Shown one piece after another: positions 51,290-58,689 of a stretch of 64,000 nt of DNA (positions are counted from its first letter, which is position 1; each line of letters begins with the position of its first letter). Made by a program: the position numbers and the translations under genes. The notes under the pieces are model-generated. The model searched no databases. It was not told the DNA's origin and was given only the letters and a program-made list of their open reading frames with translations. The stretch spans positions 1 to 64,000 of the forward strand of contig JAVBWA010000043.1 of assembly GCA_036677685.1 (NCBI GenBank), given 5' to 3'. Source of the stretch: JAQUBU01 sp036677685. GTDB lineage: Bacteria; Bacillota; Syntrophomonadia; Syntrophomonadales; Syntrophomonadaceae.

Positions 51290-51396
51290 TGACATTTGTT
51301 CTGTTGTCATACCGCTCTATTCCTTGTGACATATTATTCAACTGTCATATTAAAAATAGCATACCCATGATAAAATGACAAGTTATTATTTTGTCA
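51290..51396. promoter_or_regulatory. Array of three TGACA-N10/11-TGTCA inverted repeats
   Basis: Sites at 51290-51309 (10-base spacer), 51327-51347 and 51376-51396 (11-base spacers each). All lie within 125 bp upstream of the minus-strand DNA-binding gene, so they probably bind its product. Start-to-start spacings are 37 and 49 bp. Confidence 0.75.
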
Positions 51397-51417
51397 TATA
51401 TATTATTAGATATGAAT

Positions 51418-51446
51418 GCCCCGGCCATATTGGAGACCGGGGTTCT
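51418..51446. terminator. Terminator after the terminase-like gene
   Basis: GCCCCGG...CCGGGG hairpin, ten bases past the stop codon of the minus-strand gene at 51456. Confidence 0.65.
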
Positions 51447-51455
51447 TGCTGCTGG

Positions 51456-51893
51456 TTATTCCTGTAATTGTGTTTGCCTGGCCCGGTACATTTCCAATAA
51501 GCTTTTGCCAGCTTCATGGGTGTGAATATGCTCCACTTTTGCAGTTACCTGATAAAGTCCGGCCATCTCCAACACGGCTTTACTAGCCTGAACATCTCCA
51601 CAGGCGGCGGCTGCTGTTAATCCGTGAATTGCGCTAATCGCCCCGGATAAAGCTGTTGATTGGCAAACCTCCCGATATGCCTGAATAAATCGGTCGTCTT
51701 TGGAGAACAATCTATAAAAAGTATCTTGCGAAATATCCGCTAGGCCGCATTTTTGCACCATTTTCATGGTTCTGTTAACCGGGTCAGCCAATACTCTTAA
51801 TAGCCTGGCTCCGGCTTCCGTGACACCATATTGAGCGGCTATAACGTCTACTTCTTCGGGGGATTTTGATGCTGGTAACTTTCCTCTTGCCAT
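51456..51893 (-). CDS. Terminase small subunit-like HTH protein (phBC6A51 type)
   Basis: A 145-residue protein with an N-terminal HTH (AAQYGVTEAGARLLRVLAD...; KMVQKCGLADISQDTFYRLF, about residues 43-62) and a C-terminal ASKAVLEMAGLYQVTAKVEHIHTHE, resembling small-terminase/phBC6A51-type DNA-binding proteins of Firmicutes phages. In a satellite such a protein can redirect packaging of a helper phage. The assignment is from pattern only; no large subunit is present. Confidence 0.6.
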   Translation of the reverse strand: MARGKLPASKSPEEVDVIAAQYGVTEAGARLLRVLADPVNRTMKMVQKCGLADISQDTFYRLFSKDDRFIQAYREVCQSTALSGAISAIHGLTAAAACGDVQASKAVLEMAGLYQVTAKVEHIHTHEAGKSLLEMYRARQTQLQE

Positions 51894-52193
51894 TAATTAT
51901 CGCTTCCTTTCTCTCAGTACACCCCGCAGTATAACGGGGTTTTTCACCTGTTAACCGCTACCCTATAATATGGTTAACGACTTCATTATTTTGAATCTTT
52001 ACTAAACCACTAGGATTTGTGTATTATGCTTTTCCCTCTCTCCAATCGGAGACACTACGAATTCCAGGCAATAAAAAACACCCTGCAATGCAGAGCGATA
52101 ACATGATGTTTATATTCGGCTTTGATCAGTTACAGGTTATTGGTCCCCCCTTTTTATAAATGTCATTTACTATTTCTCTATCCACTAATAGTA
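51894..52193. other. Non-coding stretch with a plus-strand hairpin
   Basis: A 300-bp gap. ACCCCG-CAGTATAA-CGGGGT followed by TTTT at 51921-51944 looks like a plus-strand terminator with no obvious gene in front. The rest shows no open frame with a ribosome site. Confidence 0.5.
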
Positions 52194-53024
52194 TTAGTTT
52201 TTGTTTTTAAGTTTGAAAGCTTTTAAGGCATCTTCTGCATCAAGACGATATTTGTTATATTTATCGTCCTTGGTAATTTCTATTATCTTCTCCGCTAATT
52301 TCATGGAAAGTTCCTCATCCCACTCACTAAGAAAACTTCCGGTTGCATAAAAATAAGCAGGGTAATTTACTTTATCCTTTTTAATTAATTCATCAAAAGC
52401 CAATCCTAATAAATATAACCGGGCATCCCTTAAAGCCAAATTAATCTGCTCTTCGCTGGGCGTTGGGGTACCGGATTGGCGAAACCAATCCACGGCGTTA
52501 AGGGCTTCGGTGCTGCTATTAGTGCATGAATAATTCAAGGGAAAATCCAGGTTTTTATGCTTTTCGTAATGTTCAAAAATATATTTAATTGATGCCAAAT
52601 AGGGTTGTTTATAATTATCTATTTCATTAATTATGACCTGTGTAGTATTAAGTATTTGTTCTGCTTCTTCTGTTTTAATAAAAGGATTATCTTTGACACC
52701 TTCAAGAAGCGCATCTGATATTCTAATATTGGCTGAATAATAATCCGTATAAATTACAGTTTTAAGAAAATATGCTCTATAGATATATTCTTCATTATCA
52801 GGAAAATCTTTTATAACCAAATCTAAATAACGCAGAGCCTTGTCTAAATTTTGTTCTTTTATTTCTTGCATAGCCATTGTATAGGGTTCAGGTACCACTA
52901 TTGTTTTTATTGAAGAAGTAATGTTTGATATGCTTTTTGTTGTTGTGTCTTGTCCTGTTGAACATCCATTTAGCAGAATTAATAAAGCAAATAAAATTAT
53001 TGCATTTCTAAGCTTTTTCCTCAC
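52194..53024 (-). CDS. Lipoprotein with helical (TPR-like) repeats
   Basis: A 276-residue exported lipoprotein from the GTG at 53024 (GGAGAGG upstream). The signal MRKKLRNAIILFALLILLNGC ends in a lipobox (LNGC, Cys21). The mature protein is helical, with a KALRYLDLVIKDFPDNEEYIYRAYFLK unit typical of TPR/tetratricopeptide packing (about residues 55-80). It is anchored outside the membrane. It looks like cargo that modifies the host surface; the function is unknown. Confidence 0.7.
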   Translation of the reverse strand: MRKKLRNAIILFALLILLNGCSTGQDTTTKSISNITSSIKTIVVPEPYTMAMQEIKEQNLDKALRYLDLVIKDFPDNEEYIYRAYFLKTVIYTDYYSANIRISDALLEGVKDNPFIKTEEAEQILNTTQVIINEIDNYKQPYLASIKYIFEHYEKHKNLDFPLNYSCTNSSTEALNAVDWFRQSGTPTPSEEQINLALRDARLYLLGLAFDELIKKDKVNYPAYFYATGSFLSEWDEELSMKLAEKIIEITKDDKYNKYRLDAEDALKAFKLKNKN

Positions 53025-53182
53025 TCCAGTCACCCTCTCCAATAATAAACCAACATCCCAATGCAGAAAACCTTTCCGACTATATTTTCCCACCTTCGAC
53101 AAAGGTTCTGCCGTTTCGATAGAGGGAAGAAGTTCCCAGTAACGAAATAGACATAAACTGCATTAATTAAAGGGGAATTGTA

Positions 53183-53425
53183 ATGGATAAGGAAACCAGG
53201 CTGAAAGTGTTAAGGTTTTTAGTTGACTACTTCATGACAAATGGAGAAGATCACCCCGGGAGCTCCCCGCTCATTGCTAGGCAAATGGGAATGTCAAACG
53301 AAGACATAGTACTTGCCCTAAAAATTTTAGAAAGAGAAGGAACATTAACGCTTCATTATGCCGGTAAAGATGAGGCAGGGCCAACACAACTAACGCCTTT
53401 TGGGTTAACTTATTTTGAGCGATAA
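53183..53425 (+). CDS. Small winged-helix-like protein
   Basis: An 80-residue protein with AAAGGGG ahead of the ATG. SSPLIARQMGMSNEDIVLALKILEREGTLTLHYAG (residues 27-61) has the helix-turn-helix-wing shape of small transcription factors, quoted by its ends SSPLIARQMG and LEREGTLTLHY. It is divergent from the lipoprotein gene and could control it. Confidence 0.65.
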   Translation: MDKETRLKVLRFLVDYFMTNGEDHPGSSPLIARQMGMSNEDIVLALKILEREGTLTLHYAGKDEAGPTQLTPFGLTYFER

Positions 53426-53432
53426 CAAATAG

Positions 53433-53475
53433 TACCGGGCAGTAGTTAATTTAATATAATTGCCGCCCGGTATTT
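53433..53475. terminator. Terminator between convergent small genes
   Basis: TACCGGGC...GCCCGGTA with a long AT-rich loop followed by TTTT. It lies between the 80-residue plus-strand gene and the 52-residue minus-strand gene. Confidence 0.7.
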
Positions 53476-53479
53476 TCAA

Positions 53480-53638
53480 TTAAGATATGACGCTTTTAAT
53501 GTCTATGCGTTTTTGAACCGTTTCCAGCACCTCAAGAGCTTGGTATCGTAGTAATTTTTCCCGCAAAAGAATTGCATAAACTTCCTCCGCTATCTCCCCA
53601 CGTTTGCCGGGAACTTCCATGTAGTCATTTTTACTCAT
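53480..53638 (-). CDS. Short hypothetical protein (52 residues)
   Basis: MSKNDYMEVPGKRGEIAEEV... followed by LLRYQALEVLETVQKRIDI: a 52-residue helical protein with a good ribosome site AAAGGTGG seven bases before ATG. It is too short for usual gene callers. Residues ERxx/Leu heptads suggest a coiled coil. The function is unknown. Confidence 0.55.
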   Translation of the reverse strand: MSKNDYMEVPGKRGEIAEEVYAILLREKLLRYQALEVLETVQKRIDIKSVIS

Positions 53639-53836
53639 CTTTTCACCACCTTTCAAAAAAATAGGACCGGATTAATCCCCGGTTCCGTTTATTTATAGAT
53701 GATCCTACTACACTGCCGTCCCATCAGAAACGGCCACAGAAAGCCATTTCTAATTATTTTACTCTTGCCGCCCCCTCATTTTAGTAGTAAGATGTTGGCA
53801 AAAGAGGGAAAAACAGCAGCAAGGGAGGTGAAATTT

Positions 53837-55216
53837 ATGCGAAAGCTTACCACACTATTATTGCTGGCGTTCCTGGTGTCGGGGTACGTTGCTCCAGTTG
53901 TAGCTTTTGAGCCAGTAGATAACCTCATTAACAGTGGCAAAATGAGCAATGATGAGGTTTACAGCGTTTATGTGGAGTTGATTAATTCGCACCAAGGCAC
54001 AGTGACATCAACCGTGTACCAAACTATTAACGAAACTGCAACCACCAAAATTCATCAGATAATTGCCCAGCCATATCTTGGCGAAGGTGGAACCGCTGAT
54101 AAATTATCGAGGTTTTTCTTTTATTTTAGTAATAATAGCAAAGATATGGTAATGGGTTTAAAAGGTGCCGCCCCATATAATTTGGTCGTTGGATATGTCT
54201 ACGGGCCGCGAAAGTCTGAAATAATTAATGCATATGTTGCCGGTATCCCCGAATGCCTATTAAATAATCATCTCTATGACCCAAACGCCTTACCAGACAG
54301 TGATTCATGGGCAGAGAAATACCTTAACTTGGTTTCAAATCCTGATCAATTCCAACAGCTTATTGCCAGCGGTAAAAAGAGCAATAATGAAATATACCAA
54401 TACATCGTAAACCTTACAAACATCCAGCAGGGGCAAATTATCGGGCAATATTATACTGGTGCAGGCGAAACCCTCACGGAGCAGGTAAAAACTGTCCAGG
54501 CCCAGACTATCGACCAAGCAAAACATAAACTAAATTGCTTTGCATCGTCCTTATCAAGCCATTACAGAACAGAACAATCGCAGACCTGTTTAACTGGCAC
54601 ATCGGATACATTTATTGTTTATTCTTTTGGCGCGAATAAGGGTTATTTATTAAGTGCATACGCCGCAGGTCTCCAAGAGTGTCTCAACAACATTCCATAT
54701 ACCGAGACCCATGCTCCGGGAGACCCCGCATATACTTGGTTCGATAAATACATTCCTGCAAATTGGATGCACCGTGATTCCGGCAGTGGTGATTCCAGTT
54801 CTTCATCAAATACCCCGGACCAAACTATTCAATCAGCGCAGCCGGCAACCCCGTTAAAGGCTGAGAATCAAGCGGTAATGGCCGTATTTAGTCCAAACAG
54901 TCAAACATATATGGTCAGCGGAGAAGCCCGCCAAATGGACGTTAAGCCTTACTTGAAAGACGGACTGCTGTATGTGCCGGTTAGGTTCCTGGCTTACTCG
55001 CTGGGCATTCTGGACGATGGTATTCAATGGGACCAAACTAGCAAAAGCGTCACCATTACCCGGGACGATATTACCTTGGTTCTGACTATCGAAAGTACCA
55101 CGATGCTAGTCAACGGCCAGCCGGTAATCATGGATATTGCACCTGAAATAAAAGATAACCGAACTATGTTGCCATCTGATTGGATAACAAAAGCGTTGGA
55201 GAAGCCGGGGGATTAA
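53837..55216 (+). CDS. Secreted protein with duplicated domain and copper amine oxidase-like N-terminal (stalk) domain
   Basis: A 459-residue exported protein from the ATG after GGGAGGTG. A signal peptide spans residues 1-24 (MRKLTTLLLLAFLVSGYVAP...). Two similar domains follow (about 28-175 and 176-325), each opening with SGKMSNDEVYSVYVELIN or SGKKSNNEIYQYIVNLTN and ending with an AYVAGIPECL/AYAAGLQECL motif. A Ser-rich linker leads to a C-terminal Cu_amine_oxidN1-like domain (KDGLLYVPVRFLAYSLG, SKSVTITRDD, DNRTMLPSDWI), an extracellular module common in Clostridia. Probably cell-surface cargo. Confidence 0.75.
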   Translation: MRKLTTLLLLAFLVSGYVAPVVAFEPVDNLINSGKMSNDEVYSVYVELINSHQGTVTSTVYQTINETATTKIHQIIAQPYLGEGGTADKLSRFFFYFSNNSKDMVMGLKGAAPYNLVVGYVYGPRKSEIINAYVAGIPECLLNNHLYDPNALPDSDSWAEKYLNLVSNPDQFQQLIASGKKSNNEIYQYIVNLTNIQQGQIIGQYYTGAGETLTEQVKTVQAQTIDQAKHKLNCFASSLSSHYRTEQSQTCLTGTSDTFIVYSFGANKGYLLSAYAAGLQECLNNIPYTETHAPGDPAYTWFDKYIPANWMHRDSGSGDSSSSSNTPDQTIQSAQPATPLKAENQAVMAVFSPNSQTYMVSGEARQMDVKPYLKDGLLYVPVRFLAYSLGILDDGIQWDQTSKSVTITRDDITLVLTIESTTMLVNGQPVIMDIAPEIKDNRTMLPSDWITKALEKPGD

Positions 55217-55223
55217 ACCCCGG
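55204..55223. terminator. Bidirectional terminator covering both stop codons
   Basis: GCCGGGG-GATTAAA-CCCCGGC. The loop holds the stop codons of both convergent genes (TAA at 55214-55216, and TAA of the minus gene at 55213-55215). Confidence 0.75.
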
Positions 55224-56961
55224 CCTTATCTCCGCCATTGATATGCACCGTGTAATCTTTGAATATGGGTTTTTGGGTTCTGACTATATCCCTGGCTAAT
55301 GCCGCTCTTCTAGAGGCTATAACGCCTTTTTCCAGGTTCCCCATGCCAAATAGTTTAATATTGTCCTCGGTAATCCTACGCTTGAAATGTCCGGTCTTTT
55401 CGTCAAGCATATAGTCGGGATGAAGGGTAAAGATTTCTTCTTCCGATTCCTCAAAGGCATTTACTATATGTTCTTCCAGGGCACCATTGCTCTTTAATGA
55501 ATATTGCTTGGTGGTGACCGGCATCGGGAGAACTACCGTCTTTGAGATATGTTTGCATCGTTCGTGAATCGGGATTGTATAACTACAACCATCATCACCA
55601 ATAGTCTTTGTCAGCAAGCAGAGCGCGTCACCATCTTCGAATTTGCCCCCGCAAATAGCGCAGGATGTTTCCTCGAAGCATATATCATCCCAAACTCCGA
55701 AGGCCGCTCGCACCCTATTCCACTTATATGAATCACTGCCCAGATTGCCCATATTGTTGTAGCAGGGTAGAAAATCATTCCAATAGCGGCCCAGGAAGTT
55801 GAACATGGTGCCTGCGTTCATTTCTATTTCACCGCCATATATTTGGGTTTTAGCATTACTCGGAGCCTGGATATAAATACCCTTACTGGATTCACTTTCA
55901 ATTCTTAATTTGTCGCTGAAAGCTCCTATCGACCCATACAATACACCTGTATCGTAGAAAAACAGGTGGCCTTGGTTAGTTTGCGCCATCGTTTCCAATA
56001 CCTTGTTGCCATCGTAGATAATGGAAAGCTTATTATCCTTGCCAAGAGAAATATATGTGTTACTACCTTCCGCGCCCGTTTTTATGTCGGTTGCGTATAT
56101 CTCCCCGTCAACGATCTTTACGCCATACTTCCGAATCGCACCTTTCAGCCAGCTTCCCAGCAACACCCTTAAATCATCTTCAGCATCAAAAACCTTCAAC
56201 CCATCTCCATCAATCTTAAGATTGCCGGTTTCGGAGATGATATTAGCCTTTCCTGCATTGATGGTTCCGACATTAACGAGGCTGGCATTTATTCCGAATG
56301 TCTGCCCAATAGGAAGATATTTAACCCCAATAGGTTCTCGAATCTGTCCTTGATACAGTAACCCAATGCCCCGTTTATCAAGAACATATACTCTTAATTT
56401 TCCTCCGATCTCTTGGCAGGCAAGATGATTATATAAATCCGCATACACCTGTACAAGTTTTTTATCGGCTGATAGAGTCGGCCCTGAAATAAGTAACTCT
56501 GTTAATTTTTTCCCGGCCTCGGCTGTAGCATAACCCATGCTCGCGTATCCCATCGTGGAGGGTTCTGCTGTTGTTCGTACAATATCAAAATTATTCCGAG
56601 AGCAAAACTGATATAAAACAAATCGCTTGCCTTCCATTTTGCCTAAGAAAATATCGGCTTTGTTTAATGTTTCTTTTGAAGGGTCACAGGGTTCATACTC
56701 TGGATATTTATCGGCATACCGCCGGGCTATTTCTTGCAGGGCTTTCGGTGTTTTTTCCGGGCTGCAAAGGAAATTATCTTTAATATCCTTATGAAGGCCC
56801 ATGCCACCGGTTATTGCAAGAATCATGTTTTTATCAATAATTGTTATTTTGTTTAAGTCGTTGGTATACCGATAACGCTGACCGTCTACATCAAAGGTTC
56901 CGGCTCCATCTGTTGCAAAATACCCATAATCAGGTCCATAAAAACATACTACACTACTCAT
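55213..56961 (-). CDS. Orphan tail-fibre-like protein with proteasome-like N-terminus and zinc site
   Basis: A 582-residue protein from the ATG with AAAGGATGG ahead. Residues 1-215 look like an Ntn-hydrolase (proteasome/HslV) fold: SSVVCFYGPDYGYFATDGAGT with possible nucleophile Ser2, Asp18 and Lys38 (NKITIID), the proteasome T1/D17/K33 spacing. The middle (about 220-420) is beta-rich and shaft-like, ending in NMGNLGSDSYKWNRVRA, a motif seen at phage tail-fibre ends. C434, C437, H466 and C469 form a likely zinc site. No other structural phage gene is near it. The function is unknown. Confidence 0.55.
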   Translation of the reverse strand: MSSVVCFYGPDYGYFATDGAGTFDVDGQRYRYTNDLNKITIIDKNMILAITGGMGLHKDIKDNFLCSPEKTPKALQEIARRYADKYPEYEPCDPSKETLNKADIFLGKMEGKRFVLYQFCSRNNFDIVRTTAEPSTMGYASMGYATAEAGKKLTELLISGPTLSADKKLVQVYADLYNHLACQEIGGKLRVYVLDKRGIGLLYQGQIREPIGVKYLPIGQTFGINASLVNVGTINAGKANIISETGNLKIDGDGLKVFDAEDDLRVLLGSWLKGAIRKYGVKIVDGEIYATDIKTGAEGSNTYISLGKDNKLSIIYDGNKVLETMAQTNQGHLFFYDTGVLYGSIGAFSDKLRIESESSKGIYIQAPSNAKTQIYGGEIEMNAGTMFNFLGRYWNDFLPCYNNMGNLGSDSYKWNRVRAAFGVWDDICFEETSCAICGGKFEDGDALCLLTKTIGDDGCSYTIPIHERCKHISKTVVLPMPVTTKQYSLKSNGALEEHIVNAFEESEEEIFTLHPDYMLDEKTGHFKRRITEDNIKLFGMGNLEKGVIASRRAALARDIVRTQKPIFKDYTVHINGGDKAGV

Positions 56962-57015
56962 ATCAATCCATCCTTTCAAATTTAAGGACCGGGTGTTACC
57001 CCGGCCCCCTGCGGT

Positions 57016-58689
57016 TTATTCACTTGACAATTGTTTGAACAACTTAAACGCTTCACCCTTTGTAAGCGTATCATCCACTTCAAACCCAGCTGCCCGGAGC
57101 GCATAAATCTGTTTTAATGAAGCCGGTTGCTTTAATTTGGCCTCCCGTTCAGCCAACTTTTGCCCAATAAGCAGACTGGCATCGCCGGTGGATATATCCT
57201 CCGGATAGTCAATACGCAGCCGGTCCAGGGTAGCCAGTTGTTTTTCAGTGGCAGGTTTCTTTGTCCACTTGGCATCTTTACTGGCAAAGGTTTTAGCGTT
57301 CATCCGGGCATAATCCTCGGCAACGCCTTGGGCATAACCCAGCGGCAATAGGCCGGAAGATAATAACACAGATTCTTCCTGCACCAACAGTACACTGTAT
57401 TTGCCTAGTTCTTCTTCGTGAAGATGAATGTACTCATGTATTCCAACAGGTAGCCGCCAATCAGATCCCACTGCAAACCATCTAAATTTTGAGCGGTCCA
57501 ATATGTCATATTCCTGGGCGACAACCTTTTTAACGGTAACTGCCTGCCGCTCTACCTGCTGCCGATCCTCTTCTTCCAGGATAGCTTGTTTCAAGGATTG
57601 TTTATCTTTTAGCGGTAGTCCGGTCAGGCTCCCCAGGTTGCAGATATCGTGACGGTTGTCAGTAAATTCCAATATCAGGCAGTTATCTTTATCCGGGAAG
57701 AGCCTGGTTCCTCTGCCAACCATCTGCGTATATAAGCCTTTGCTTTTCGTCGGTCTGCACATTAATAGGCAGTCGGTAGCCTCCGAATCCCAGCCCTCGG
57801 TTAAAATTTCGCAGTTTGATAGGACTTGAATCTCGCCAGCTTCATACGCTGCCAATGTTGCTTTGCGGTCTACCACATCCATATCGCCCCAGACCGCCGC
57901 CGCTTTTATACCGGCATCCATAAACACCTGGGCAAGGTCTTTACAATGTTGTACCCCTGCACAAAAAGCTGCGGCTTTACGGTCATGGGCATATTTCTTG
58001 AATGCAGATACTATAATATTGTTGCGATCTGCTGTGTTGACCGCGATCTCCAATTCACCCGGGGCAAAATCACCCATCCTGGTATGAACGCCTGCCAAGT
58101 TCGTGCCTGCCTTTACCCGGATAGCTTGCAGGTCGCTGAGGTACCCCGCTTTAATCATCGTTGGCAGACTGCGCTGGAATACCACTTTTTCAAATACATT
58201 ATCAAGCCCTTGCCCGTCCAATCTCCAGGGCGTTGCTGTTACTCCCAGCAAGAGATTATCCGGGTTACCATCCATAAAGCCTAGACCGCGAATAACTTCC
58301 ATATTGCTGACGCTAATAGAGTGATGGCATTCATCGGCTATCATCAATTGGAAGTCTTGCTGCTGGAGTTCTGCTAATCTCTTTGGCCGTGATGCGGTCT
58401 GTGTGCTGGCGATTACAATTTGGTGGTCAATTTCATTCTGGTCAGCTTTTACAATGCCAACATCAGCCTCCGGCCAAATTAATAAAATTTTGTCCTTGGC
58501 CTGGGTGATCAGTTCTTCGCGATGAGCAATGATGATGGTTCGGGTATCCAGTTCCTTTGCCAATGCTCCGAATAGGAGAGTTTTGCCGCAACCAGTTGGA
58601 AGGGCTACCAGTTGCCGGGTAACCCCTTCCTTCTTTTGGGTTAATATCTCTTGTAAAGCTTCATCTTGATATTCCCGGAGAGCAATCAT
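57016..58689 (-). CDS. SF2 helicase (DEAD/DEAH, type III restriction-like)
   Basis: A 557-residue DNA or RNA helicase. Motif I LPTGCGKT (residues 30-37), Ia IIIAHREELI, motif II ADECHH, III VTATPWR, and the second RecA domain with QVLSNCEILTEGWDSE and QMVGRGTR. It overlaps the primase-helicase gene upstream by one base. The pair probably replicates the element. The C-terminal 150 residues (about 400-557) match no domain I know. Confidence 0.85.
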   Translation of the reverse strand: MIALREYQDEALQEILTQKKEGVTRQLVALPTGCGKTLLFGALAKELDTRTIIIAHREELITQAKDKILLIWPEADVGIVKADQNEIDHQIVIASTQTASRPKRLAELQQQDFQLMIADECHHSISVSNMEVIRGLGFMDGNPDNLLLGVTATPWRLDGQGLDNVFEKVVFQRSLPTMIKAGYLSDLQAIRVKAGTNLAGVHTRMGDFAPGELEIAVNTADRNNIIVSAFKKYAHDRKAAAFCAGVQHCKDLAQVFMDAGIKAAAVWGDMDVVDRKATLAAYEAGEIQVLSNCEILTEGWDSEATDCLLMCRPTKSKGLYTQMVGRGTRLFPDKDNCLILEFTDNRHDICNLGSLTGLPLKDKQSLKQAILEEEDRQQVERQAVTVKKVVAQEYDILDRSKFRWFAVGSDWRLPVGIHEYIHLHEEELGKYSVLLVQEESVLLSSGLLPLGYAQGVAEDYARMNAKTFASKDAKWTKKPATEKQLATLDRLRIDYPEDISTGDASLLIGQKLAEREAKLKQPASLKQIYALRAAGFEVDDTLTKGEAFKLFKQLSSE

